Notes: generated by a model not told the origin, from the letters alone. A stretch of 64,000 bases of DNA from Flavobacterium sp. 90 (GCF_004339525.1 NZ_SMGE01000001.1:5394001-5458000), one strand, 5' to 3'. Counted from the stretch's first letter, positions 1 through 8,650 are shown. A program made the numbers and translations.

Positions 1-438
1 TTTTTACCCGGCGATATGAAAGAAAAACTAGATCCTTATATGCAACCGCTTTATGATGCTTTGCGCGACATGCTGCCTAACGAAAAACTCGAAGATTACA
101 TTTTGAAAGGAATTATACAAATTGCGCCACTTGCATTTATGCGTGGACGTACGCTTGATAACGCCTTTGTAATTCTCGATGAAGCACAGAATACGACACA
201 CTCGCAAATGAAAATGTTTTTGACCCGTATGGGTAAAAATGCCAAATTCATGATTACGGGTGATCCTGGACAGGTCGATTTACCACGCAGAACTATTTCT
301 GGTCTTAAAGAAGCTATTTTAGTTTTGAAAGATGTTGACGGAATCGGAATTATTTATCTTGATGATAAAGATATCGTTCGTCACAGATTAGTCAAAAAGG
401 TAATTGACGCTTATAAACAAATAGAAAATCACGATTAA
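1..438 (+). CDS. PhoH family ATPase, C-terminal part (5' end outside window)
   Basis: This is the last 145 codons of a gene that begins before the window: the reading frame is open from base 1, so the ATG at 16 is internal. It carries the Walker B-like run VILDEAQN and the following [10 protein letters not shown] segment typical of the PhoH P-loop NTPase family, whose members are usually about 320 residues; the Walker A half is therefore missing here only because of the window edge. PhoH proteins are cytoplasmic ATPases linked to RNA metabolism, but the exact role in this organism cannot be read from the sequence. A strong hairpin terminator follows at 488-542. Confidence 0.9.
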   Translation, partial: FLPGDMKEKLDPYMQPLYDALRDMLPNEKLEDYILKGIIQIAPLAFMRGRTLDNAFVILDEAQNTTHSQMKMFLTRMGKNAKFMITGDPGQVDLPRRTISGLKEAILVLKDVDGIGIIYLDDKDIVRHRLVKKVIDAYKQIENHD

Positions 439-487
439 TTTTATAAAGTGTCAAATGTAAATCGTGTAATGTGTTTTGACATTTATT

Positions 488-542
488 AATATTCGTTTTA
501 TACATATCTTTGATTAGAAATGTGTAAAACGAATATTTTTTT
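488..542 (+). terminator. Terminator after the PhoH-family gene
   Basis: Arms 488-505 and 520-537 pair over 18 bp with a single G-T wobble around a 14-base loop, followed by a T run. It is the strongest hairpin in this part of the window and ends the PhoH transcript 50 bases after its stop codon. Confidence 0.85.
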
Positions 543-561
543 GTTCTAAATTTTCAAAGTA

Positions 562-924
562 ATGAAACAACTGGATGATTTCTATTTAAAGCAAGAAGAA
601 CCTATAAAAGGGATATTTCTTGCATTGAAAGAAATTATTCTGAAACAAGACACAGACATTACAAATGTTTTAAAATACGGAATGCCATTTTTTTGTTATA
701 AAGGGAAAATGTTCTGCTATTTGTGGACTCATAAAAAACACAAACAACCTTATATTGGAATTGTTGAAGGAAAACATTTCGACGAGTCTTTTTTACTTCA
801 GGAAAATCGGTCGAGAATGAAAATTATGCTTTTTAATACAAATGAAGATTTGCCTTTGGAACAAATTGAAGTTATTATACAAAAAGCAATAAAATTATAT
901 AAATCAGGAATTATACAAGTTTAA
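562..924 (+). CDS. DUF1801 family protein
   Basis: A 120-residue cytoplasmic protein with no signal peptide. The pattern fits the DUF1801 (YdhG-like) fold: an N-terminal helix region, a central KYGMPFFCYKGKMFCY strand pair, and a C-terminal IEVIIQKAIKLYKSG helix. The biochemical function of the family is unknown. The ATG at 562 sits 20 bases after the upstream terminator, so the transcript probably starts within or next to that hairpin, or arises by read-through. The next gene has its own promoter, so this looks monocistronic. Confidence 0.75.
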   Translation: MKQLDDFYLKQEEPIKGIFLALKEIILKQDTDITNVLKYGMPFFCYKGKMFCYLWTHKKHKQPYIGIVEGKHFDESFLLQENRSRMKIMLFNTNEDLPLEQIEVIIQKAIKLYKSGIIQV

Positions 925-940
925 AATAGGTATAAAACAA

Positions 941-962
941 TATTTAACTAAATAGTTAAATA
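941..962. repeat. Short perfect palindrome
   Basis: Arms TATTTAACTA (941-950) and TAGTTAAATA (953-962) are perfect complements around AA. There is no T tail, so it is a weak terminator candidate; it could be a protein-binding site ahead of the HAD phosphatase promoter. It may also be chance in such AT-rich DNA. Confidence 0.3.
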
Positions 963-1005
963 AATAATAAACTTGGCGTGTTTTGGGCTTTTCTGACCTG
1001 CAATC

Positions 1006-1037
1006 TTTGTTCTTGTGGGCGTAAAGGCGTAAATTTG
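1006..1037 (+). promoter_or_regulatory. Housekeeping promoter of the HAD phosphatase gene
   Basis: TTTG at 1006-1009, a 20-base spacer and TAAATTTG at 1030-1037 match the Bacteroidota primary sigma consensus. The start codon follows 26 bases later. Confidence 0.7.
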
Positions 1038-1063
1038 CCAATCATAAATACTTGATTTTTAAT

Positions 1064-1897
1064 ATGACTTCTAAACTTAAAAATATAAAAGTTGTTGTAA
1101 CGGACTTAGACGGAACTTTACTCAACCCACAGCATAAAATATCAGATTATACTAAATCTATTTTTCAGGAATTACACAATCAAAATTATCTCATAGTTGT
1201 TGCCACAGGACGTCATCATCTTGATGCAATGGCAATTATTGAAAAACTTGAAATTCCGGTTTTTTTAGTGAGTTCAAACGGAGCAAGGATTCATTCGCCT
1301 GAAAAGAAAGAGCTTTTTGCATTTAACTTAGAAAGTGATGTTGTAAAAGCAGCTTTGAATGTTGAAATTGATCCTGAAATTACAGTAGTTTTATTCAAAG
1401 AAAATGTTTGGCAAACCAATAGAATAAGCGAAAGATTAAATGCTTTTCAAGAAGAACTGAGATATGTTCCCGAATTGGTTGACTATAAAACTCTAGAAGA
1501 TTTTAGCGCTATCAAAATTTTCTTTTCTCATGATAATCACGAAAAGTTGGTTGTTTTAAAAGATGCTATTATGGCAAATTCTTCTCAGGATTTACATCAC
1601 GCTTTTAGTTTACCAACGTGTTTGGAGTTTATGGATAAGTCTGTAGATAAAGCAGTTGCAATTCAGAAAGTTCTGGAACAAGAAGGATTTTCATTAGAAG
1701 AAGCGATCTCGTTTGGAGACGGTTTCAACGATGTTCAAATGCTGTCTTCAACAGGAAAAGGATTAATTATGGGAAATGCTCCGGCTTTGCTAAAAGAGAC
1801 TTTGCCAAATCTGGAAGTAATTAAAACAAATGCCGAAGATGGCGTAGCAAGATATATAGCTTCAAAAATTTTAGATAAAGAGTTTGCAATAGGTTAA
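1064..1897 (+). CDS. HAD superfamily phosphatase, Cof subfamily
   Basis: The 277-residue protein has HAD motif I as VVVTDLDGTLL (nucleophile Asp14, acid/base Asp16), motif II in VVATGR, and motif IV as SFGDGFNDVQML near the C-terminus, with a large cap between, as in Cof-type (type IIB) sugar phosphatases. Family members dephosphorylate sugar phosphates, flavin precursors or similar small metabolites in the cytoplasm; the substrate here is not evident. The ATG at 1064 is chosen over an in-frame TTG at 1052 because it is the normal codon and lies right after the promoter. A perfect 12-bp terminator follows. Confidence 0.85.
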   Translation: MTSKLKNIKVVVTDLDGTLLNPQHKISDYTKSIFQELHNQNYLIVVATGRHHLDAMAIIEKLEIPVFLVSSNGARIHSPEKKELFAFNLESDVVKAALNVEIDPEITVVLFKENVWQTNRISERLNAFQEELRYVPELVDYKTLEDFSAIKIFFSHDNHEKLVVLKDAIMANSSQDLHHAFSLPTCLEFMDKSVDKAVAIQKVLEQEGFSLEEAISFGDGFNDVQMLSSTGKGLIMGNAPALLKETLPNLEVIKTNAEDGVARYIASKILDKEFAIG

Positions 1898-1954
1898 TAT
1901 TGAATGTTTTATCTTTAGTTTTATGGTTAATTGCAAATAAAATCTTATTTTTAT

Positions 1955-1991
1955 AAGAGCTAATTCGTTAAGAATTAGCTCTTTTTTTTTA
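1955..1991 (+). terminator. Terminator after the HAD phosphatase gene
   Basis: Perfect 12-bp stem (1955-1966 with 1972-1983), a five-base loop and a run of nine or more T. Confidence 0.9.
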
Positions 1992-2009
1992 ACCTTAATC
2001 TATTTAGCA

Positions 2010-2597
2010 ATGAAAGAATTTCTACGTCAAGTTGAACGAAACTGTATTTCGGGAGCATTAGTTTTATTACCACTTCTTGTTTTTTTTGTATTGTTAGAAA
2101 AAGTCTGGAAATTTTTCCAGAATTACGGTGAAAAATTTGCACATTTTCTGCGTCTGGATCTTATATTAGGTAAATATGCAACAGACATTGCGGGTGGCGT
2201 TATTTTAATACTTTTAGTTTATTTTAGTGGTTATTTAATGCGTTTGTCATTATTAAGAAGATTCACAAAATGGGTCGATGATAAGTTGATGATATTTTTG
2301 CCGGGTTACGAGAAAAATAAAAAAGAAGCTGAAGCGAAACTTAATAAAAGAAAAGGAAAACCAAGCACGGATTTGCCTATTTTATTGAAAAATGGAGAAT
2401 TTTGGCAACCCGCACATTTAATTGAAGAAGACGAAAAAGGAAACGCAGTTGTTTTTCTTCCCAATGCGCCAGCTAAAGATCAAGGACAAATTTTAATTGT
2501 GAAAAAAAGCGATTTTAAGAAACTCTCAGAAACTACACTTGGAAATCTTGACAATTCAATAAAATCTTTTGGAAAAGGAATTTTAAGCTTTAAATAA
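2010..2597 (+). CDS. DUF502 family membrane protein
   Basis: A 195-residue protein with two hydrophobic helices at about residues 14-32 and 56-76, separated by a short polar hairpin, then a soluble C-terminal domain containing GEFWQPAHLIEED and VVFLPNAPAKDQGQ. This layout and the N-terminal ISGALVLLPL match DUF502, inner-membrane proteins of unknown function. It starts 20 bases after the preceding terminator. No partner gene is adjacent. Confidence 0.75.
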   Translation: MKEFLRQVERNCISGALVLLPLLVFFVLLEKVWKFFQNYGEKFAHFLRLDLILGKYATDIAGGVILILLVYFSGYLMRLSLLRRFTKWVDDKLMIFLPGYEKNKKEAEAKLNKRKGKPSTDLPILLKNGEFWQPAHLIEEDEKGNAVVFLPNAPAKDQGQILIVKKSDFKKLSETTLGNLDNSIKSFGKGILSFK

Positions 2598-2706
2598 TTC
2601 TTTGATTTTTTCTAAATATAAAGTTCAAAAGAATGTTTGAATAGGTAAAAACACTTTTTTTAATAGTTTTCAAAGTGTATTTTTGTTTTCTTAAAAGAAA
2701 AAAACC

Positions 2707-5055
2707 ATGACAAAAAACATTTTTATTCTTGCCTTTTTGATCTTTTCAATATCGGGTAAAAGCCAAGTTTTGAAACTTGAAGAAATAATGAAAGGCGAAT
2801 CTTTTATTGGAAATCAACCGACAAACGGGCGCTGGTCTTTAGATGGGAAAAAAGTGTATTTTGAATGGAATCCGAATAATGAATTAGGCGAAAGCACTTA
2901 TTCCTGGCAAAAAGGAGCTGCAAAACCTGTTTTGGCAGAACCAAAAGAAGCCGCTTTTTCTAAACTTGATTTTAAAAGCAAACCAAATTCGGATATTGTT
3001 TATTATGTTGATAATGGTGGCTTATATTCCTATACAATTAGCACAAAAACAATCAAGAAAATCATTCAGCAAAGTAGCGAAATTTCAAATTTGGAATTAG
3101 GCGCAACAGCAGGAATTGTTTTTTTCGAACAAAATGGTAATATCTTTAAGTACAATGCCAAAGAAGGAACAGTTTTGCAAATTACAAACCTTACTAAAGG
3201 AGTAAAAAATGAGAAATCTACAGATAAAGATTCTTTTTTAGTGACTCAGCAAAAAGAACTGTTTCAGTTTATTAGAGATAAAGAGGCAAAAAAACAATGG
3301 AATCTTGCTAAAAGCAAAGCGGTTAAATCTGATTTTGCAAAAGAATATTTCTATGGAAAAGATAATATTTATAATCTAAAGGCAAATCCAAATGGAAATT
3401 TTGCCACATTTAGTTTAGTCGAAGAAGCAGATATCAAACAAGAAAAAATGGAAGTTTTTATAACAGATGATGGTTATAATCAAACGCCGGATACTAAAGA
3501 GAAAGTTTCTACAGCAAATTTGGTAAAAACGAAATTCGGAATTTATTCTGTAGCAAAAGATACTGTTTATTATGTGAATTTTTCGGCTTTAAGCCATATT
3601 CAGGATACTCCAAAGTATTATGAATCTTATGATAATTTAAAAACTAAAACCAAAGAAGATAAACTAATTACAACTCTTGCTCCGGTTTATAACGAAAACG
3701 GAACGCTGGCAATTGTAGATATTAGAAGTCAGGACAATAAAGACAGATGGTTGGTGAGTTTAAATCTTGAAAACGGAACTTTTAAAGAAATTGAACATCA
3801 ACATGATGAAGCCTGGATTGGCGGTCCCGGCATTCCATCGTATTCTTTTGAATCCGGGATTCTTGGTTTCTTGGCAGATAATGAAACGATTTATTTCCAA
3901 TCTGAGGCTACAGGATATTCACACTTATATACTTATAATATAAAGTCAAGCAAAAAAACGCAATTGACGACAGGAAATTGGGAAGTTCGTGATGTAGTAT
4001 TATCTAAAGATAAAAAGACATTTTATTTAACTACGAATACTACAAATCCGGGAAATAGAAATTTTTATAAATTACCAGCTATTGGCGGAGTTTTAGAACC
4101 AATTTTGACTAAAGACGGGGCGCATGAAGTAGTGGTTTCACCAGATGAAAAATCACTTTTAGTACGTTATTCGTATAAAAATATTCCATGGGATTTTTAT
4201 ATTGCAGAGAATAAAAAGAATGCAACATTACTACAAATCTCGTCTTCGATTTCTGAAAGTTTCAAACAATACAAATGGAGAGAACCGGAAGTAATTACAT
4301 TTAAAGCACAAGACGGAACTCCAGTAAATGCTAGATTATATTTGCCAAAAACAGAAAATGCGAATAAAGCTGCTATTATTTTTGTTCACGGTGCAGGTTA
4401 TTTACAAAATGCACATAATTATTGGAGCTATTATTACAGAGAATATATGTTTCATAATTTGTTGACTGATTTAGGTTATACAGTTTTGGATATTGATTAT
4501 AGAGGAAGTGACGGTTACGGACGTGATTTTAGAACTGGAATCTACCGTTTTATGGGAGGAAAAGATTTATCTGATCAACTTGATGGAAAAAAATATCTTG
4601 TAGAAAAATACGGAATAGACGCTAACAGAGTTGGTATTTATGGCGGATCTTATGGAGGATTCATTACTTTGATGGGAATGTTAACCACGCCTGGCGAATT
4701 TAAATCCGGAGCTGCATTGCGTTCTGTTACGGATTGGGCACATTACAATCACGGATATACAGGAAATATTTTGAATTTCCCTGAAACAGATCCCGAAGCT
4801 TACAAGAAAAGTTCACCGATTTATTTTGCAGATAATTTAAAAGGAAATCTGGTTATGTTACACGGAATGGTTGATGATAATGTGGAATATAAAGATGTGG
4901 TTCGTTTATCACAACGTTTTATAGAGTTGCAAAAGAAGAATTGGACTCTCGCTACTTTTCCGGTAGAATCACACACATTTAAAGAAACATACTCGTGGAT
5001 TGATGAATACAGCAGAATTCTGAATTTATTTAATTCAACGCTTCTTGAGAAATAG
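2707..5055 (+). CDS. S9 family serine peptidase (dipeptidyl peptidase IV-like), exported
   Basis: The 782-residue protein has a signal peptide of about 20 residues ending at KSQ, a long beta-propeller region (about 40-500) and an alpha/beta hydrolase domain (about 540-780). The catalytic residues are visible: Ser648 in YGGSYGGF, Asp723/724 in HGMVDDNV and His756 in ESHTF, in the order and spacing of prolyl oligopeptidase clan S9 B/C enzymes. It likely cuts peptides in the periplasm or at the cell surface for nutrient uptake. It stands alone between HAD/DUF502 and purC. A -7 element TATTTTTG lies at 2678-2685, but I see no good -33 partner. Confidence 0.9.
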   Translation: MTKNIFILAFLIFSISGKSQVLKLEEIMKGESFIGNQPTNGRWSLDGKKVYFEWNPNNELGESTYSWQKGAAKPVLAEPKEAAFSKLDFKSKPNSDIVYYVDNGGLYSYTISTKTIKKIIQQSSEISNLELGATAGIVFFEQNGNIFKYNAKEGTVLQITNLTKGVKNEKSTDKDSFLVTQQKELFQFIRDKEAKKQWNLAKSKAVKSDFAKEYFYGKDNIYNLKANPNGNFATFSLVEEADIKQEKMEVFITDDGYNQTPDTKEKVSTANLVKTKFGIYSVAKDTVYYVNFSALSHIQDTPKYYESYDNLKTKTKEDKLITTLAPVYNENGTLAIVDIRSQDNKDRWLVSLNLENGTFKEIEHQHDEAWIGGPGIPSYSFESGILGFLADNETIYFQSEATGYSHLYTYNIKSSKKTQLTTGNWEVRDVVLSKDKKTFYLTTNTTNPGNRNFYKLPAIGGVLEPILTKDGAHEVVVSPDEKSLLVRYSYKNIPWDFYIAENKKNATLLQISSSISESFKQYKWREPEVITFKAQDGTPVNARLYLPKTENANKAAIIFVHGAGYLQNAHNYWSYYYREYMFHNLLTDLGYTVLDIDYRGSDGYGRDFRTGIYRFMGGKDLSDQLDGKKYLVEKYGIDANRVGIYGGSYGGFITLMGMLTTPGEFKSGAALRSVTDWAHYNHGYTGNILNFPETDPEAYKKSSPIYFADNLKGNLVMLHGMVDDNVEYKDVVRLSQRFIELQKKNWTLATFPVESHTFKETYSWIDEYSRILNLFNSTLLEK

Positions 5056-5060
5056 GTGTT

Positions 5061-5172
5061 CAGTCTCAGTCTCAGTTTTCAGTTTTGCAGTTGTCGAAAA
5101 AAGCTTTGGCAAAGTTAGCGCAAATTGGGACTGCGACTGAAAACTGATAACCGCGACTAAAAACTGAATACT
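5061..5172. repeat. Inverted CAGT/ACTG repeat between the peptidase gene and purC
   Basis: The left side repeats CAGTCTCAGT-type units; the right side repeats ACTGAAAACTGA-type units. The perfect core arms are 5072-5083 and 5136-5147. The element could fold into an imperfect hairpin and end the peptidase transcript. Similar intergenic elements are, as far as I recall, common in Flavobacterium genomes. Confidence 0.55.
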
Positions 5173-5175
5173 TTC

Positions 5176-5206
5176 TTGCTTGCTCTTTTAATTAGTTTTA
5201 AATTTG
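5176..5206 (+). promoter_or_regulatory. purC promoter
   Basis: TTG at 5176-5178 or 5180-5182 with TAAATTTG at 5199-5206 gives a spacer of 20 or 16 bases. The purC ATG is 32 bases downstream. Confidence 0.7.
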
Positions 5207-5237
5207 CAATCATAAAAAAACAACACAACTAAGGATA

Positions 5238-6191
5238 ATGAGCAATACAATTACAACAACAAATTTTAATTTCCCAAATCAAAAATCAGTTTACCGCGGA
5301 AAAGTTAGAGAAGTTTACAATATTAATGATGAACTTTTGGTAATGGTTGCAACGGATAGACTTTCGGCTTTTGATGTGGTTTTGCCAAAGGGAATTCCGT
5401 ACAAAGGACAAATTTTGAATCAGATTGCAACAAAATTCATGGAGTTAACTCAGGATATTGTTCCAAATTGGTTAATTGCAACACCAGATCCAAACGTAGC
5501 AGTTGGGCATTTATGCGATCCTTTTAAAGTAGAAATGGTTATTCGTGGTTATGTTTCAGGTCATGCTGCGCGCGAATATGCTGCCGGAAAAAGACTGATT
5601 TGTGGTGTTACAATGGCAGAAGGTTTAAAGGAAAACGATAAATTTCCTGAACCAATTATTACTCCAACTACAAAAGCAGATAACGGTTCTCATGATGAAG
5701 ATATTTCTCGTGAAGATATTTTATCTAAAGGAATTGTTTCTGAAGAAGATTATTTAGTTTTAGAAAAATATACACGTGCTTTATTTCAAAGAGGAACTGA
5801 AATCGCTGCAAGTCGCGGTTTGATTTTGGTAGATACAAAATATGAATTTGGAAAAACTAAAGATGGAGTTATTGTTTTAATTGACGAAATTCATACACCG
5901 GATTCTTCTCGTTATTTTTATGCTGACGGTTATCAGGAAAGACAAGAAAAAGGGGAGGAGCAAAAGCAACTTTCAAAAGAATTTGTACGTCGTTGGTTAA
6001 TTGAAAATGGTTTTCAAGGACAAGACGGACAACAAATTCCGGATATGACAGATGCTTATATTGAATCAGTTTCTGAAAGATATATCGAATTATATGAAAA
6101 TATTCTTGGAGAGAAATTCGTAAAAGCTGATATCGCTAATATCGATCAGCGTATTGAGAAAAACGTAGTAGAATATCTTGCTTCTAAATAG
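5238..6191 (+). CDS. purC: Phosphoribosylaminoimidazole-succinocarboxamide synthase
   Basis: PurC joins CAIR and aspartate with ATP to make SAICAR in purine biosynthesis. The 317-residue protein has the nucleotide-binding start YRGKVREVY, the signature [12 protein letters not shown], and [13 protein letters not shown] in the middle. At 317 residues it is the longer form seen in Bacteroidota and eukaryotes rather than the roughly 240-residue enterobacterial form. It has its own promoter and a strong terminator and is not in an operon with other pur genes here. Confidence 0.95.
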   Translation: MSNTITTTNFNFPNQKSVYRGKVREVYNINDELLVMVATDRLSAFDVVLPKGIPYKGQILNQIATKFMELTQDIVPNWLIATPDPNVAVGHLCDPFKVEMVIRGYVSGHAAREYAAGKRLICGVTMAEGLKENDKFPEPIITPTTKADNGSHDEDISREDILSKGIVSEEDYLVLEKYTRALFQRGTEIAASRGLILVDTKYEFGKTKDGVIVLIDEIHTPDSSRYFYADGYQERQEKGEEQKQLSKEFVRRWLIENGFQGQDGQQIPDMTDAYIESVSERYIELYENILGEKFVKADIANIDQRIEKNVVEYLASK

Positions 6192-6242
6192 TAATTTTTG
6201 GGTTTAAAGGAATCATTTAAACCATGAATATTCTAAAAAATA

Positions 6243-6288
6243 AAAATGCCTTGTCTTTATATCTATAATGACAAGGCATTTTCTTTTT
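6243..6288 (+). terminator. purC terminator
   Basis: Arms 6243-6255 and 6270-6282 form a perfect 13-bp stem with a 14-base loop, followed by a T-rich tail. Confidence 0.9.
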
Positions 6289-6367
6289 GTGCAAATTGAT
6301 ACTATTAAATTTTATAAGGATTCTTATACTTTGTTTGAAAATGATTAAAGAATGTTAACGTTTAAAA

Positions 6368-6440
6368 AAAAGTCTAAAATAAAGACTTTTGCAGAAATAA
6401 AAAGAAGTGCAATCCAGGTTTTAACTGAGTTGCACTTTTT
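6368..6440 (+). ncRNA. Two tandem hairpins, possible end of a small RNA or a spare terminator
   Basis: After the purC terminator there is a second structured segment. AAAAGTCT (6368-6375) pairs with AGACTTTT (6383-6390), and AAGTGCAA (6405-6412) pairs with TTGCACTT (6430-6437), the second followed by a T-rich stretch. No coding frame lies here. The 391-base gap between purC and the first ankyrin gene otherwise holds only the purC terminator and the ECF-type promoter at 6466. Confidence 0.3.
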
Positions 6441-6465
6441 TATTTGTTTTTTTTTCATTTAAGTG

Positions 6466-6495
6466 CAACGTTTTGGGTCGTTTATACGTCTATTA
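6466..6495 (+). promoter_or_regulatory. ECF-type promoter of the first ankyrin gene
   Basis: GCAAC (AAC at 6467-6469), a 17-base spacer, then CGTCTATTA starting at 6487. AAC at -35 and CGTC at -10 are the hallmarks of promoters read by ECF sigma factors. The same arrangement occurs before the second ankyrin gene. The start codon is about 85 bases downstream. Confidence 0.55.
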
Positions 6496-6581
6496 TAGTA
6501 AGTAGTAGAGAATTCTAAAAAATAGTATATACATTAATTTAATTTTTACACAAATCATCAATCATTTAATCATCAATCATC

Positions 6582-6962
6582 ATGAAAAAATCAATCATTA
6601 TTTTGGGTATAGCTCTGGCTATATCAACAAATGTATCAGAAGCTTCTAATTTGAAGTTATCTGCAAAAAATCAAATTAATTCTTTTGCTTATGTAGCATC
6701 ACCATTGCATTACGCAGTATGTGACGGAGATATTGAAAGCGTTAAAAAATGTATTAAATACGGAGCCGATGTAAATAAGCTGTCCAGAGACATGTCGCCT
6801 TTAATGCTGGCAGCACGTTTTAATAAATTTGAGATCATTAAAATTCTGCTTGCAAGCGGAGCTAATCCTGCCAAAGAGAATGAAAAAGGTTTTATAGCAT
6901 TAAATTACGCAGAGTACTCAAAAGCAAATGAATCTATTGCTATTTTGAAAAATCTAAAATAA
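6582..6962 (+). CDS. Small exported ankyrin-repeat protein (paralogue 1)
   Basis: A 126-residue protein with a clear signal peptide (MKKSIIILGIALAIS, cleavage after about residue 21) and about two and a half ankyrin repeats at residues 43-125, seen as SPLHYAVCDGDIESVKKCI, GADVNKLSRDMSPLMLAAR and GANPAKENEKGFIALNYA. It probably mediates protein contacts in the periplasm; the partner is unknown. The paralogue at 7923 shares the signal peptide, repeat pattern and length. The leader before the ATG is a run of ATCATCAATCA-like units, also found before the paralogue. No enzyme domain is fused. Confidence 0.8.
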   Translation: MKKSIIILGIALAISTNVSEASNLKLSAKNQINSFAYVASPLHYAVCDGDIESVKKCIKYGADVNKLSRDMSPLMLAARFNKFEIIKILLASGANPAKENEKGFIALNYAEYSKANESIAILKNLK

Positions 6963-6970
6963 AGTATAAC

Positions 6971-7004
6971 AAAAAAGCATCATTAGAATTAATGATGCTT
7001 TTTT
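6971..7004. terminator. Bidirectional terminator
   Basis: A perfect 15-bp stem (6971-6985 with 6990-7004) has A-run and T-run ends, so it can end both the ankyrin transcript and the convergent SRPBCC transcript. Confidence 0.9.
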
Positions 7005-7027
7005 GCTTAATTAGATGTATTGATTAA

Positions 7028-7567
7028 TTACTTCTCCATTTTTTCTTTTAAATTTTCAAGACCTTTATCCAGATCTTTTCCAATCATCTTGTCCATATTC
7101 ATCAATGGCATCATTACATTCATCGGATAAGGAAAAACGCCGTTGATTCCCCATTTAACTTTGGTTTGATTTGCGGCAACTGCATCTGTAGACATAAAAC
7201 CTACCGCAGTATCATTCATTGGTTCTTTGAAGCGTAAAGCAAAGTCTATACGTTTTCCTTCAGTAATTTTTGTGATTTCCTGTTCGCCAACACCAACTTC
7301 TTTTACTTTACTTTCCCAAGAAGATATAGAACCGACAGTTCCATCTGTTCCTGAGTAAGTTACTTTCATTTTTGGATCAATATTGGCCCAAACGCTAAAC
7401 TGATTTTGGTTTTTTAAATATTTCACATATTTAAAAACACTATCGGCAGGTTTGTCGATTACAATCTCTCTTTGTATCGCATAATCTTTTGGCATAAAAT
7501 AAGCCGCAATTAAAACGATCAATACAATTAAAATCAACACTACCAAAATTCTTTTAATAATTATCAT
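7028..7567 (-). CDS. Membrane-anchored SRPBCC (polyketide cyclase-like) protein
   Basis: A 179-residue protein with one N-terminal membrane helix (about residues 5-24) and an SRPBCC/START-like domain after it, recognised from IQREIVIDKPADSVFKYV, the FSVWANIDP segment, and a C-terminal helix rich in lysine and glutamate. Such domains bind hydrophobic ligands; no catalytic residue can be assigned. The anchor suggests the domain faces the periplasm. It lies on the opposite strand between two ankyrin paralogues and shares a bidirectional terminator with the first. Confidence 0.75.
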   Translation of the reverse strand: MIIIKRILVVLILIVLIVLIAAYFMPKDYAIQREIVIDKPADSVFKYVKYLKNQNQFSVWANIDPKMKVTYSGTDGTVGSISSWESKVKEVGVGEQEITKITEGKRIDFALRFKEPMNDTAVGFMSTDAVAANQTKVKWGINGVFPYPMNVMMPLMNMDKMIGKDLDKGLENLKEKMEK

Positions 7568-7719
7568 TTTCTCTAGTTTAAAGGTTAAAAATTAGGTTCT
7601 GTTCTGGTTAAACATTCTTTTTTGCTTTCATTTTAGAGTAAAGTTAAAAAACTAAAGTCTTGAATTTGTTGAGTTTAAATTTTTTTGATGAATTTTTTTA
7701 TATTTTTTTCGATTTTACT

Positions 7720-7750
7720 GTAACATTTCGATAGTTGTGGCGTCTATTAG
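7720..7750 (+). promoter_or_regulatory. ECF-type promoter of the second ankyrin gene
   Basis: GTAAC (AAC at 7722-7724), a 16-base spacer, then CGTCTATTAG from 7741. It matches the element before the first ankyrin gene in both half-sites. It lies about 170 bases before the start codon, leaving a long leader. The rest of the 355-base gap is AT-rich with no other gene; a weaker TACCTTG near 7836 could be a housekeeping -7 element. Confidence 0.55.
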
Positions 7751-7922
7751 TAAAGCAAGTTGAAATTTTGGAAACGTTAAGTTTTAAAATGTAACCCATT
7801 TATTAACTGAATGTTAAGAATTAGTTAAAACACGGTACCTTGCAATACATAATACATAAAATAGAGTACATTTACATAGAAATTAAAAATCATCATTATC
7901 AATCAATTAATAATCAATCAAC

Positions 7923-8306
7923 ATGAAAAAATCAGTAATTATTTTAGGAGTAGCTTTAATAGCATTTGCAAATGTTTCAATGGCTTCAAATCACACAACA
8001 CCATCTGTAAAAAACGGAGTTGAATTTAGAACTTATTATGTATCTCCATTAAACGTTGCGGTTAGCAAAGGAGATCTTGAAATCGTGAAAAAATTTATCG
8101 AATATGGTGCTGATGTAAATCAGTTCTCAGATGATATGTCTCCATTAATGGTGGCTGCACGATACAATAAAGTAGAAATTTTAAAAGTACTAATAGCAAG
8201 TGGCGCTCGTACAAGCGACAAAAACGAGAAAGGATATACTGCATTAAAATATGCACAATTATCTAATGCAACAGATGCAATTGCATTTTTAAAAGATTTA
8301 AAATAA
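7923..8306 (+). CDS. Small exported ankyrin-repeat protein (paralogue 2)
   Basis: A 127-residue protein with signal peptide MKKSVIILGVALIAFANVS and ankyrin units at about residues 43-126: SPLNVAVSKGDLEIVKKFI, GADVNQFSDDMSPLMVAAR and GARTSDKNEKGYTALKYA. It aligns with the protein at 6582 over the full length without large gaps. The duplication includes the ATCAATCA-rich leader and an ECF-like promoter, so the two are probably co-regulated. A terminator follows at 8359. Confidence 0.8.
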   Translation: MKKSVIILGVALIAFANVSMASNHTTPSVKNGVEFRTYYVSPLNVAVSKGDLEIVKKFIEYGADVNQFSDDMSPLMVAARYNKVEILKVLIASGARTSDKNEKGYTALKYAQLSNATDAIAFLKDLK

Positions 8307-8358
8307 AAAATAAACGTTTTTGGACTAAAAGTTTAAAAGAGTTTTGAGTTAGTAATTG

Positions 8359-8395
8359 AAACGACCTTCCTTGAGCAGAAGGTCGTTTTTATTTT
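8359..8395 (+). terminator. Terminator after the second ankyrin gene
   Basis: AAACGACCTTC (8359-8369) pairs with GAAGGTCGTTT (8378-8388), loop of eight bases, T-rich tail. Confidence 0.9.
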
Positions 8396-8417
8396 ATATA
8401 AGTTGGTGGAAACTATT

Positions 8418-8564
8418 TTTAACACATAGAGATATAGCTTTTGAAAACTAAAAAAGTAAGCGTTTCACTTTTTTAAAATTCACATAGCACACTATGTGTT
8501 AGAAACTGGTTTCTTTTGATCCCCTTTTATTGCATGAAGAAAAACTATGTTTCTATGTGTTAAA
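8418..8564. repeat. Palindromic repeat with AACACATAG arms
   Basis: Outer arms 8418-8437 and 8545-8564 are near-complementary. Nested inside are CACATAG/CTATGTG (8481-8487 with 8492-8498) and a smaller AAAAAAGT/ACTTTTTT pair. No coding frame is present. It forms the first part of a 711-base gene-free stretch (8307-9017). Confidence 0.6.
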
Positions 8565-8650
8565 TGTTTTTTTGAGTCTAAAATAAAGCAACGAGGTAAT
8601 TATACTGAATCAATACAAAAACCTGTGGATTAATAAAAATTAAGGATGAA

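Noticed and set aside
505..512. TATCTTTG as a promoter -7 box for the DUF1801 gene
   Set aside because: It lies across the end of the stem and the loop of the strong terminator, and the nearest TTTG (475-478) is 26 bases away, so chance is likely.
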